From Rhynchosporium graminicola (lineage: Eukaryota > Ascomycota > Leotiomycetes > Helotiales > Ploettnerulaceae): DNA of 64,000 nucleotides. Below are positions 22,325 through 34,100 of the stretch, piece by piece (within the stretch, counting starts at the first letter, position 1; each line of letters begins with the position of its first letter). A model generated the notes under the pieces. That model made no database searches. It was not told the origin of the DNA and saw nothing but the letters and a program-made list of their open reading frames with translations. Location: assembly GCA_900074885.1 (NCBI GenBank), contig FJUW01000006.1, forward strand, positions 428,856 through 492,855, written 5' to 3'. The position numbers and the translations under genes were made by a program.

Positions 22325-23379
22325 ATACCTTGCTAGCAGGACTTTCAGCACACTTCAAACGTGGAGACTACGGGTTCGTGTCTTGTACCGGCTTTTGTCT
22401 TCCAGTATGTCTGGGTTTGGTGTTAGGTACATAGTGTGGATGGCCAAGGTTGGGGGTTAGATTGCAGTTGGATTGGGTACATATTATGACCATCTTTTTA
22501 CGGGTGGATGTTTGCTTTCTTGGGAGATCCAAAACGGAGGGACAAATCTGGTTCATCTTCTCGTCGGATCAAATTTTGGTCACATTCTTGTACATACATA
22601 CTGTTATGATGGGTGGTACTTCGCTTATCTTGCCGAATTCGATGTTTTTGTTTGACCGATACACGCATGATCAGGCCTGCCAAATTTCATCGACTAATGT
22701 GAGGATTCTCATTGGTCAACATTAGGGAAAGCTGATTGCGTCTAATTACCGTATTGACTCACTATATCTCATGGGTGCTAGCAGTTCAGCGCCGGATTCT
22801 GGCTATTCAACTAATTGGAATCACGATTTAAGGTTACCTGCCAGGGCAAAACCAAAATCAATAGTCCTTAATTTTCAGCGGGAATTAACAAAAAAGTAGG
22901 AAGTAAATATATATAATCACTGATATTGAGGAGTGCGCGCTGTCCCTGTTATTTACAAGTGTGATTGGGTAAGATTGCCCTGAGAGAGGATAGTCTACGC
23001 TAAACTGTTTGCACGCTTCGGACATATAGTGAGGTGCTATGGCACGCGTTTATCTAAGATTGCGAAGCTGTACTTGCTAGGGTTGCGGAAGTGTTGCAAG
23101 AATTGTCTTCTTCGTCATATCTACGAAGACTTCGCTCACATCGCTTCATCGGAAGATCTACCCTTGAATGAGGAAGCCGACGAGGTCATTTTCAATATCA
23201 TGCATTTTGTTCTCGGCAGGGTTCCTTTGGATAACTTGCTGCATCTCTTCCCTGCGCCATTCGAAGCTCTGCCAATGCGTCAAGGAGCCCGATACACACC
23301 TTTGCCTATTCAGGCGTTGGCCTAGTACCCCTGCTTTAATAACGCTGCCACCCGTTGCTAAGTAACGACACGGGGCCCT
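22325..23379. other. Intergenic region between GH17 and OTU1 genes
   Basis: About 1 kb. A 98-codon frame at 23029-23325 (plus) has amino-acid content that could be coding (DLPLNEEADEVIF), but I recognise no family and see no splice partners, so it is not called. Nothing else is seen. Confidence 0.4.
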
Positions 23380-24509
23380 TCAAGTTGCTATTTCATTCAT
23401 ATCGAAATGCCCAAACTGAGTCGCATGGCCAGCTGCCTGCCCCTCCCCATAGACAATGATACCGCACTCATTACACTTGATAGCCATCCCGCCGGTATCC
23501 GTGAAGTAATGCTTCTCTTTCAGCTTTTTGCACAGCGCGACTGCACCTTCCAGCATTTGATCGTCATCTGTCTCCCAGATTTTGGTATCAAACTCGGGAT
23601 CCGTGGAGATGGCACTCTCGGCAATGGTATCATAGTGGATGCCAGAGTAGACGAGTATGCATCGTCTTTGCGCTTCTTCGTTGAACTTGTCTATGCGGAG
23701 GGACTGTTTGAAGTCGTCAGCTGATATTCACATAGTAGCTCGTTTCTAGTTGCTCATACCTGAACATCAATACTACATATCTCCACATCAAAGTATTTCG
23801 CCATGATACCCATCTCAATAGCACCTCCCCATGCATCGGGCGTCTGGATCCATCTGCAGTAATCATCCGGCTCTTGCTCGAGCACGACTTTTGAATATGT
23901 TTCCGGCTGGGAGTGAATGGCTGTTGCAATTATGGATCGTAGTTCTGTCATGCTCTGATCATCACCTGGGAGGACGGCTGTGCCGAAAGCGCGGAAGAGA
24001 CAGGAGTTGTCGTCGGGCATTACACGGAGGACTGCAGATTTCAGTTAGCTTAGACGGAGACAGCTCGTACGGGTGTGCTTGGGGGAATACTTACCAACTG
24101 TAGTGCCTCTCCCTGGTAGATATACCTCTGGCACATCTTCCACCATGCCTTTCCGTTGTAAAGAGACTGGTTTGTGTTCCTTCAAACTAGCAGATCCAGT
24201 TCCATCTAGCCCTCGCGTCGCTTTTTGTTCTGAAGGAACTCCCGTGACCTTTGTCTCTTCTTCTATAGGCCCATCGTCTTTCGGGCTGATAATAAGCTGC
24301 TCCCCATCCAACTTCACACCTAGCTCGCTCAAAGGCAATGCCTTGTCTCTCCCCTCCAGCAGCAGAGACTTTGGGGGAAAGTCATGTTTTACGTCGAAAC
24401 TAGTGAATGATGTCTTCTCTGTGATCTGGGCTATCAAGTCGCCAACTGTTGCATCGTCTGGTAGGATTATGATGAATGCGCCCGCAGGTGCTCGAATCCG
24501 AGTCCGCAT
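23380..24509 (-). CDS. OTU1: OTU1-type deubiquitinase (YOD1 homologue)
   Basis: Three exons on the minus strand: 24095-24509, 23760-24031 and 23380-23703, with introns of 63 and 56 nt, giving 336 aa. Residues 1-75 form the UBX-like domain (MRTRIRAPAG start). The OTU domain carries Cys149 in PDDNSCLF and His252 in YSGIHYD. A C2H2 zinc finger at the C-terminus uses C306, C309, H322 and H328. This order (UBX-L, OTU, zinc finger) is that of yeast Otu1/human YOD1, which trims ubiquitin chains with the Cdc48/p97 machinery in ER-associated degradation. The start at 24509 fits the family N-terminus; an in-frame ATG at 24569 would add 20 residues. It is divergent from the RSC1-like gene. Confidence 0.92.
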
Positions 24510-25004
24510 GATAGACAGAATGCTGGAAGGGGCTTTATTGAGGTCGGTTGTAAATTTTAAAAATTGCACTTAATTCCAGCTCCAATCGTTGGATTCGAGT
24601 TTTGCGAAGCTCAGACGATATTATAGCCTGTGCTAAAAGTTATGGAAGGAGCTGGTGACAATGAATGTATCGTCGTGAACGTGACAATGACATGGCTGCG
24701 CCGATCACAGATAGAGAGGGGCAAATTGTGCTTTCCCAAGGAACATTGGCCATGGCAAGAAGGCACAGATGAAGCATCGCATGAGAGATGAATATGACGT
24801 TCCTGTAAAGCTTTCAACGACATCCAAAGTACATTATATAAAGCGAAAGGATTGCAGACCCTCCACAAGTGAAGTAAAGGAATCGTATTGCAAAGCTGAA
24901 GCCGCTGCTTAGTCAGCACTTCCTTCCCGCGATTTACGCGTGTTTCCATCGCGAGCCTCGAACCCACTCAGCACTATTCACGTTGTGTCAGGCCCAATCT
25001 CGTT
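24510..25004. promoter_or_regulatory. Divergent promoter region of OTU1 and the RSC1-like gene
   Basis: About 495 bp between two start codons pointing apart; it must hold both promoters. No specific site is assigned. Confidence 0.5.
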
Positions 25005-28000
25005 TTGCCAACCACAACAGATTCGAATTCCTTCGCTTTGATGGAGATGCCGTCGCAACCCCGAGAGGAAAATGCGCCCCCAGTGGAGACCAAAATCGAA
25101 ACAGAGGGTAAAGCTGAGGAGCCAACTGTTCCGGAAAATAATGCGACTCCTACGGAACCACTACCTACATCTGAAGCTTCAGCTCCTCCTTCTGCCCCAG
25201 CTTCTGCGCCTACGCCTGCGCCCATGAAGGAGAGTGCAGCTGCTGGACTGACCAAGAAGGATTATGAGATCATGACTGGTATTTTACACCGCATTACAAA
25301 CCATCTCGACGATGAGTAAGTCTAAGTCCAGATCATAGCTCCCTTAATCAGCCTTACTGACTACTCCTTCGCAGAGGTCGTGAAGTTGCTGGCAGCTTTC
25401 AGCGTGTTGTCAGTAGGAGAGCGCTACCTGATTACTACGAGATCATCAAAGAACCTATTGCGTTTAGTACTTTAAGGGTAAGTCATTCCAGTTCTAATCG
25501 CGGCACCCAGAGAACTAAACTTAAGGCAGGGCAAAATCTTGAAGAAACAATACTCCAGTTACAGAGATTTCATCCGAGGATTCGCCCTAATCTGCCATAA
25601 TGCCCAAGTCTACAACCGCCCTTCAGCACTCGTTTATAGCGACGCGATCACTATTCGGGACTTATTCAAGGCGGAGCTACAGAAATTAGTGGAAGACAAG
25701 ACAATTACTGCCGAAGACGCAGAGTTGCCAGATCTTGGAGAAATTCCAGACGTTGAAGACTCCCCACCACCTGACCCTGACGACGAGGACCAGGAGCAGG
25801 ATGTTGACGAAGATGAAGATGAAGACGAAGATGAGGAGGTAGACGAAGATGACTCAGATGATGATCAAACACGACGGAAGGGAAAGAAAATTCGAAGATC
25901 ATCCACTATAAAGCGCGAGGGTAGAGGAGAAGATGGTTCGAAGGAAGATCCCGAGTCTCAGAAAAAGCGTGGTCGCCCACCAAAGGTTCATACACCAATG
26001 GAGGCCCGAATCAACTCTGTGTTGAAAGGACTACGCAAATTCAGGAATACCATAAGCGGTGACCTCCAAATTCTTCCCTTTGAGCGATTGCCAGATAAAT
26101 CACAAATGCCAGAGTACTACCAGGAGATTAAAAACCCTATCGCAATGGATTTGATCAAGAAGAAGGCTAAGAGGAAGAAGTACCACTCTGTTGAGCAGGC
26201 ATTGAAAGATCTGGAACTTATGTTCGAAAATGCGAAGCTATATAATCTTGAGAGTAGCCAGGTCTACAAGGATGCCGTAAACCTTCAGAAAGAGGCCAGG
26301 ATTCTTGCGGAGCAAGAAAAGAAGAAGCCTGATAGTGACTTCGTGGACGATGATGGCCGACTTCCAGTACCGGAGATTCTCTATAACAACGAGATTTGGA
26401 AAGTCGGGGACTGGGTCCATTTGACCAATCCTAATGACGTGACTAAGCCAATTGTTGCACAAATTTATCGAACATGGCAGGATCCCAAAGGCGAGAAATG
26501 GATCAACGCATGCTGGTATTATCGGCCTGAGCAGACAGTTCATCGCTACGAGAAGCATTTTTTCGAGAACGAAGTGGTTAAGACCGGGCAATACAGAGAC
26601 CACAAGATTGAAGAAGTTGTAGACCGTTGCTTTGTGATGTTCTTCACCCGATTCAACAAAGGTCGGCCGCGCGGGTTCCCGGAAGACAAGGAAGTCTATG
26701 TTTGCGAAGCACGATACAACGAGGAGAAGTTCAAGCTGAACAAGATAAAGACGTGGGCTAGCTGTGTACCAGACGAGGTTAGGGATAAGGACTACGAGAT
26801 GAACTTATTTGATGTCCCGAGGAAGATGAAGAAAGTACCGAGTCCTATCAAGCATCTACTGAGAGAGGATGCCAAAGAAGACGATCCTCTTCCAAAGCCG
26901 ACATGGGGAGCTCCCAATGCACCACCAATCGTTGGAGCTGTACACAAACGGCCAAGAGAGACGAATGTAAGTGTCTAACATCTCATGGCAACTTCCAATT
27001 CAGCACAAAGCTAATGATATGAAGGAATCTCCACCTCCAGAGCCTACGCCATCTCCCCCGCCTCCTTCCCCAGAGCCTGTACGTCGCTCGATAACAAGCG
27101 ACCGCCAGTACGAGAGAGCGGATTCAGCTATATCCGCATCTGCATCGAACGTGCCAGTTCCATCACCAAGGGCGAGCCAAACTTTGCCTCAGACTCCCTA
27201 CGGTCAGCAGTTCGCACCACCTCGCCCATCAGCTTCACCTGCTCCCCTTCAGCATCAAAACTCGTACGGCTCTCATGGCTCCACATCTCAATCCAACGTC
27301 TCTCACACTCCTCAATACACCAGCCAAAATTCCTATCAAAACAACTCCGCCTCAACTCCAGCAGCGCAACAACCGAATCCCCTGGCAAACTACAATCACT
27401 ACCAAAACAGCGCTGCCCCAGCTCCACGACCAGTAGCTACTGTTTCCAATACGCATACATCTCACACAGTCTACAACCCACCTCGCCCAATCGAAGTCTA
27501 CACCCTACCTGAGATGGCACACAATGCCATCCCCACAGACATTCGCACTCAATTCCACCACGACGAACTCGGCCGCGTAATCTTCTATACCACTCCTCCT
27601 TTAGACATCAACCCCATTCCCCAAGACAAGCAAACCCTAGGCCATAGTCTCAGATACCTAGCGGATAAGGCGCGAGCCAAGCAAGAAGACGCAAAGAAAC
27701 GCAAAGACCGAGCCGTTGAGCTGGAAACCGCTGCTGGTGAACGACTCAAGCGGATGAAGACTAGCGATGAGGGGACCACGAACTGGATCATCGCGAAGAA
27801 ACTCGAGGCTCTAAGTAAGTGGAACCAGGATATGGAGAACGGAACGGATGAGATGTATCGGCAGTTACATGGCGAGACTTGGCAGGAAGTTCGTGATGCC
27901 GAGCTTGCTAAGCTGGCTGTTGAGCAGGAAGAAGCGTTCAAGAGGGAGCGCGAGCTTGAGCTATTCAAAAAGCAGCGTGAGGAGAGGAAGGAAGTCAAGA

Positions 28001-28023
28001 TCGATGGGTTTAGATGGGTCTGA
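25005..28023 (+). CDS. RSC1: RSC complex subunit RSC1/RSC2-like (two bromodomains, AT-hook, BAH)
   Basis: Four exons: 25005-25315, 25375-25477, 25530-26966 and 27025-28023, about 949 aa. Bromodomain 1 is at about residues 88-195 (DYYEIIKEPI, then CHNAQVYN), an Asp/Glu run at 226-251, an AT-hook with KRGRPPK near 285, bromodomain 2 at about 295-396 (PEYYQEIKNPI, then NAKLYN) and a BAH domain at about 426-546 (VGDWVHL, then WYYRPEQT). This order defines Rsc1/Rsc2, subunits of the RSC ATP-dependent nucleosome remodeller that bind acetylated histones. The C-terminus is Pro-rich and then charged coiled-coil. The third intron is uncertain: acceptor AAG at 27024 (58 nt, with a GCTAATG branch site) is preferred over CAG at 27003 (37 nt); both keep the frame. 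An internal ATG at 25041 is an alternative start. Confidence 0.9.
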
Positions 28024-28666
28024 GTTGGCTCTATCAGGTTTTTCTTTGGTCAGGTCCTTGCTTTGGTATTCAATGGACCTCTGGTGTTTGTGTATTACCA
28101 TGTAATGGTATGGAACGTATCGTGTATTTTCGAGGAGGGTGGGCGTCAGGCGAGCTAGGTAGTAAGAGGCGAGGCGAGGCGAGGCGAATACCATGTTGAC
28201 GATACCGGAATAGAAAGTGGACCATACGAAGCGTATTTTTAAACCGCTATGTGGCAATTCACGCTTGCTTTCTCCTTCTCGTTATACCTCCAAGGTACTG
28301 ACTCCAATTGCATCTAGAAACGAAATGTGGCAAATGTCACACTGATTGTAAATCGGAATATGACTAGCGAGAGGTCTTCTTTGTACATGTTAGTATCAGT
28401 ATTTTTGTTTGCTTGTCCCTGTACAATCACTCTACTTAGGAAGCAACATGTCATGATCCCGAAAGAGCGCACAAATCAAATATCTAGAACAAAGAAATGG
28501 CTCGTTTTTATGTTACAGCATTCCCGCATTATATATTAAGCAAACGCCTGCTCACTCGCTAAGCGCCCGCTGGATCTAATATCGTACAAAGATGCCAGGC
28601 CATGCCATGCCATAGCCAAGAGCCAAGTCTAATCATTCATAACAACCCATGATAGAGCGAAGCTAG
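28024..28666. other. Convergent intergenic region
   Basis: About 640 bp between the 3' ends of the RSC1-like and LCB1 genes; presumably both 3' UTRs and terminators. A short GAGGC repeat lies near 28170-28187. No gene is seen. Confidence 0.5.
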
Positions 28667-30424
28667 TCACGAAGGAGGTAGAGCCAACTTGCTACTGCTC
28701 TTCTTGGTCAGAACCTTGGTGATCGCATGTCTGATCGTAACTCCTGCCTTCTCTATCTCTTTCTTCGTGAGACCAGTCGTGATACAGATTTTAAGTGCGG
28801 GTTGAAGTTTCCAGTCCTCATCTTTGCCACTGCCAGGTCCGACTGGCATGCTCTTGAGACGGGTGATGAGAATACCATTGGCGAGGGTCTGGTGTTTATT
28901 AGCCAAGGCAACACATCGTAAGAGAAAGGCTTACCTCGTCAACACATTCTTGAAGCACACGCTCTTGCTCAGCGATAGTAAGTCGTCTTGAGTTTACAAC
29001 ATCCGATTTGAGAACAAGTAGCATAACCGGGTTTTCAGCAGCACTCGTGCAGTGCACCCAATCGCTGCGAGGATCCAATTGAGCACGCATAGCCTTGATA
29101 TTTTCCCGACACTGGACCAGAATTTCGGGTGTCGTTTGAAGCATATTGAGGGTTTCACTGGCGGTAGTTGCAAGCAATGCTGGCAAAGCCGCGGAAAATG
29201 TATAAGATGCAGCTGAAATCCGCTGATGCTCTACGACGTCAGTAGAACCAGCGCAGAATCCACCTCCAGCACATAGTGGTCCAGCAAGTGATCCGACCAG
29301 CATGTCGACTTGCGAAGCATCCACGTTCTGCGCCTCCGTAAGACCACGTCCGGTTCTTCCGAGCACACCAAAGGACCAGGTCTCGTCGAGCATTAGGCGG
29401 AACTTGTATCGAAGCTTGAGCTCGATCTATAATATTGTCAGCATAGCCCCTTGGGTGGAAGAGGCTTCGTACCAATTTTGGCAAATCGACGCAATCACCC
29501 ACTGTCTCTGACAGACTCTCGGTGACTATGAATCGTCTGGTCAAAGGCTTCTTTGCTTGATCCTTGATGACCTTCTGCAACACTCGCTCCAGATCTTCCA
29601 TATTGTTATGTTCGTAGTAACGGATCGTGCTTCGACATATCTGGAGCCCCTTTCGAATAGCATAGTTAACAGCTCGATCAGCGACAATGATGTCTCCTCG
29701 CTTGCAGAAAGCAGGAATTACACTCGAAATCGTAGAAAACGCATGTGCATAGACAATACAGCCTTCTGTCCCCAGGCAAGAGGCAATATCAGCCTCCGTC
29801 TTCATGTGCACATCCTGAGTACCGTAGAATTGCGGAGGCCCGCAGGGTCCGACGCCATATGTTCGCAGAGTCTGTATCGCCTTTTCCTTGACCTGTTCGT
29901 TGCCAACAAAGTTGTAGAAGTTGTATGATGCGAGATTGGTAACGGTTCGACCGCTGGCGAGCTTGACTCGAGGACCCGTAGGGCTGTTCCATGTCAGAAG
30001 GAAGTGGCAACGGACAATGGAACGGTATTTCTCTCCTACCCGACTATAATGGGGAGCTTCTCGCTTTCGGCCTCTTCGAAAGGAGTCTGCGGAGCTACCA
30101 GAGGTTCTGGCGTCCATTCGTCGACCAAATCGTCAATCTCCTGTCGTAAAATTAACACTGGACAACTGCACCACACTGCCATTGACCTCGTACCTCTTCT
30201 GAAAGCTTGACAAAGTTCCCAGTATTCGTTGCATATGATGGCGAGAGTAGATATCGAATGAAGAAGATGACCAGTATCAATTCAATAGCGGAGCGAACGG
30301 GGTCGTCTTGGTAGCTGGACTGGATGTAACGGATCAACATGGCTGATCCAGGAACCTTTTGGAATGTGCAGGTGATCTCATGGACCGAGCGGACCACGAA
30401 TTTTTGGGCATCTTGGAACTCCAT
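28667..30424 (-). CDS. LCB1: Serine palmitoyltransferase subunit 1
   Basis: Five exons on the minus strand: 30194-30424, 30040-30140, 29473-29983, 28935-29426 and 28667-28888, giving 518 aa. Residues about 47-62 form the N-terminal membrane segment, preceded by the SYQDDPVRS region typical of Lcb1. The alpha-oxoamine synthase fold follows. [18 protein letters not shown] holds Cys158, which corresponds to the human SPTLC1 cysteine mutated in hereditary sensory neuropathy. As expected for Lcb1, the PLP lysine is absent ([14 protein letters not shown]); the partner Lcb2 carries it. The heterodimer condenses serine with palmitoyl-CoA in the ER, the first step of sphingolipid synthesis. The start at 30424 fits the family; an upstream in-frame ATG at 30502 is less likely. 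Confidence 0.93.
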
Positions 30425-31160
30425 CTTGTTGTAAGGTGTATTGGGAAAAGGCGTGCGGCATTCGATGTTGGTTGTATTCGGGTTGCACTTGCCTTGCCTC
30501 AAGGCTGTCCTGGGCTGGGCTGGCCCGCTCCCAAACTTCGAGATGTCGGCGTTCGCTTACTTCAGTCCCGGGTCTGATCATGCGGTTGCGAAACAACAGA
30601 TTCAAAACTCCTTCACTGGGAATATCCCAGGTCGGAGATCTCAAGATCGGGATTATTTACTTCAGTAGTTACGTTAACACTTTCTAGGCAGATAACCCGC
30701 CGAATACTGCAAATCGAAGCCGAAGGTACTATCATAGCGAGACTTCCTACCAATTCATCTATACACACGATCTCGCCGCACGCGTCCCTGGGGTTACCAT
30801 CAGCTCTCATGAGCGTTCTGGCGCTCGCAATCGAAGAGCTCACCGTGATCAGTATTGCAGGAGAAACAATCATGCTATGTGAAGAGTCTTATATTATTGA
30901 TCCTGCCTGCATCAAACTGCAGCAATTTATCCAGCAGCGACCACCTCAAAGCCACGCATACCGGTGCACATGTATCGTCGTTGTAGTACAAGTGCTCTGA
31001 AAAAGAAAGATATGTCTATGCCGTTACCATGTGAACACCAAAAGCAACTACTAAAAAACACCACCATGACTACCCATTGCAGCCAAAGTCATTGAAATGC
31101 CCCGTGTCGTCGTATTATACAGTCCGGCAGTCCATTTTTACATATTTTAATTCCTCTCCT
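30425..31160. other. Intergenic region between LCB1 start and FKS1 end
   Basis: About 735 bp containing the LCB1 promoter and the FKS1 3' UTR (both genes are minus strand). Overlapping short ORFs show no coding signal. Confidence 0.5.
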
Positions 31161-34100
31161 CTAGAACAATCTGATTCTCGCGGAATCTGCGGTTGGCGAT
31201 GCGGATGCACCGCTTGAATCTGCTCCACCAGGCTTGCCGGTACCAGTCATAGTGGCATTCCGGGTATCATTGTTGTTGTAACCTATTGGCTGGAGTAGAT
31301 AGAAGGTCTTCGACGGATTCGCAAACATGCTGTCTGTAGTTTTAAGAATCATCGAGCCGGCAACCATTGGGCCAGCGAGTAGAGCGAGAGCGACGATAAG
31401 CATGAAAAAGTACAGGACGGCAAACCTCCACACGCGTCTCTTTCGAAGCTTCGATTGCTTCATCGAATAGATAGGTGGTCGGATTTGACGACTGAAAACT
31501 GTTAGCACAAGGAGGTTTGCAAATGGGGATGCAAAAAACATACCTGGGTCGAAGCCAGAACAGCATCACAGAGTGTGCCTTGTCAACTTGCGGGATGGCA
31601 ATGACAGGCAACATGATGAAAAGAAGAGCGTGGCCCAGAACAAAGTCACCAGCGAACATTCCCAGCTCGGTGATCTTGCACAAGAATTCTCTGGATGGTT
31701 GGGAAATGGTGTGCCATCCCATGGAGTACCATTTGCCTGTCCAGAATGCGATGTTAGATGTATCGGTCTTGAATTCTCTGGTCAAAGCAAGAGCGATGAT
31801 GAGCTTGTAAATAAAGCGCTGGATAGCAGTGGCCGCAATCATTCCAAGTAGGGCCTTGGAGAAGACGAATCCTTCCAAGAAGAACATGACTTCGAAGAAC
31901 ACCAGTAACATGACAACTGCAACACCGTGGGCGATGGCAGCCAATACGGTACCGAATTTCTTGCAGCACATGCTGAGGATGGGACCCATACAACAAGCCA
32001 TGCTGAACATCATCAACAACACCCCAGCATTAATAGCGATAGGTCCGAGGGCAACAAGTCCCACACGGAGCAATGCATTAGTCTGATAGGGGTCTGGTTT
32101 GTCGGCATTGCGGCCATCCTTCTTGTCGACACCAATCTGAGAGTTGATGAACAGATAGGGAATCAGAGTAACGGCAACGATGAGAAGGGGACCGATGATT
32201 TCGCCGAAAAACAAGTTTGTGAATGGAACTCGTGGAACATCACCAGACATCTTTGAAGATGGGTCTCCTAAAGCCTTGCGCTTGTATCCAGTGATTCGGG
32301 TACGTGTCAAGCGGCAGTAAGCAATCCAAGATGAGGAATGCGAACGAGAATTGCCTCTAGAAAGCCACCTCAAGAAGTCACGGTAATCGATGAAGAAATC
32401 GTTCCATGCGAATTGATGCGGGTTGTAGATAAACGGTGAAGCGCACATTGCAAGCAGCGTGACCCAGAAGTAGATCAACGCGGGCTGCCAGATTGTCAAG
32501 GTAGCAAACAGCAACATCATCAACGATCGAGCACCGAGATAGATCGCGGGACCAGCAAATCGAGAGAAGAGAACACCGAATGGGATGCGGGCTGTAGCGA
32601 AACCACGGCCGGTACCGATGTATCTGGCTCCTCCAAAGGAGAGATCCTGTTGCACCGCATTGGCATAAATCTGGCACACAAAAACCTCGAAGAATGGAGA
32701 CAGAGAGCAGAACTGCTTTCCGAGACGCGTTGCTGCACGCCAGAATCCACGCTCCGTTAATTCCTGGACCACGAGGGGCACGAAAGAAATGAAGAAGACG
32801 ATGAAAATGGAGAGGATACAGCGGTATACCCAGTTCAAGATAGGTTGAAGATTGGCGCAACCGGTAGGAAGGAGCGGATCGGTAATCGGTACGTTGGCGT
32901 TGTAGTGGCACATGATAGTCTGATCGCGGAGTGCTCCGAGATTGATCAAGACGATCATGAAGATCTGGACAGACAACATGATGAACATATTGTTCAAATG
33001 GAAACCAGGATGAGCATAGTAGAAGGAAAGGAACCGATCGAGTGGAAGTTGCGTGCCCAAGTAGTAGTACTCGCGGGAGAGCATTTGTTCACCCATTCCC
33101 GTTCCAATCTTGGTAGTGAAGTTGAGAATGGATCCAAAACCCAAATCACGACCCTTGCCGCACTGGTAGTACTCGCAATGCTTGATACGACCGCCTCGGA
33201 GCAGCGCAGTCATACCGGCGTAAATATCCTCGTTCAAGTGAAGGCCCTTTTGGGCTTTGGAAACACCACCTCGAGTCGTCATGAAGATACCGTTCAAGAA
33301 ATCGGGATGTCCGTAATGTAACTTTCCACCAATAGTTGCCAGCGTACGGGCAAAAAGAGTACCGAAGGTTTGCTCCTTTCCAGCTGCAACATCTCCCAGG
33401 ATACCAATGTTTTCCGAGAAGATGTACTCACGGGCTCCAAGAATAGCGACGGGGTCGGTCTTGTGGTTTTCGATGCCAGGCGTGTAAGGCGAGACGTTTT
33501 CAGTGGTCATTTCTTCGAATTCAGCCAAAACACTTCGGATCTTGAGGCATTCCTCGAGGTAGTTATCCTGGTTGGCATCGATGAGTTGAATATATTCGCC
33601 ACGATAGAAGATGATGGCGTGATTCTGGTTGTCAGACTTTCCGTCACCAAGAATCGGGTTGCCGGAGAGTTGCACGCGGAACTTGGGGCGACGCATGCCG
33701 TTCTCCATAATCTCAGAGTGACCATCAATCAGAGCGGAATAGAGACGAGGCTCTTCGCCTTCAACCAGTGGGGCCTCCTCGTCCAAGTAAGCGATCTGGA
33801 GATCAGGATAAGCACGGAGCAAGAACTCTGTGTTCTCCATTTCCTCCTTCTTGAATTTGGCATAACGTTGCATAGAGACAACTAGCTTGAACTTGCGACG
33901 AGCCATGCGTTCCAGCTCGCGCTCAAGTTTGTCGGAGTTACCACCGAACATTTGGACAACTTCTGGGTTCTCCACGCGATAGAGAAGCTTGATGGCACGA
34001 CTGTAGTTCATAAATCCGGAGATGGTACGGTACAGGGTCTGGGAACGGAGAGATGCCCAAATACGGGTGCGCAGGGTGTACTCAGGGGCGGCCGACTTGA

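Noticed and set aside
23029..23325. 98-codon plus-strand ORF
   Set aside because: Composition is borderline coding, but no family is recognised and no continuation was found; not enough to call.
30902..31010. Possible tRNA or small RNA between LCB1 and FKS1
   Set aside because: No A/B box pair or clover-leaf arrangement could be drawn.
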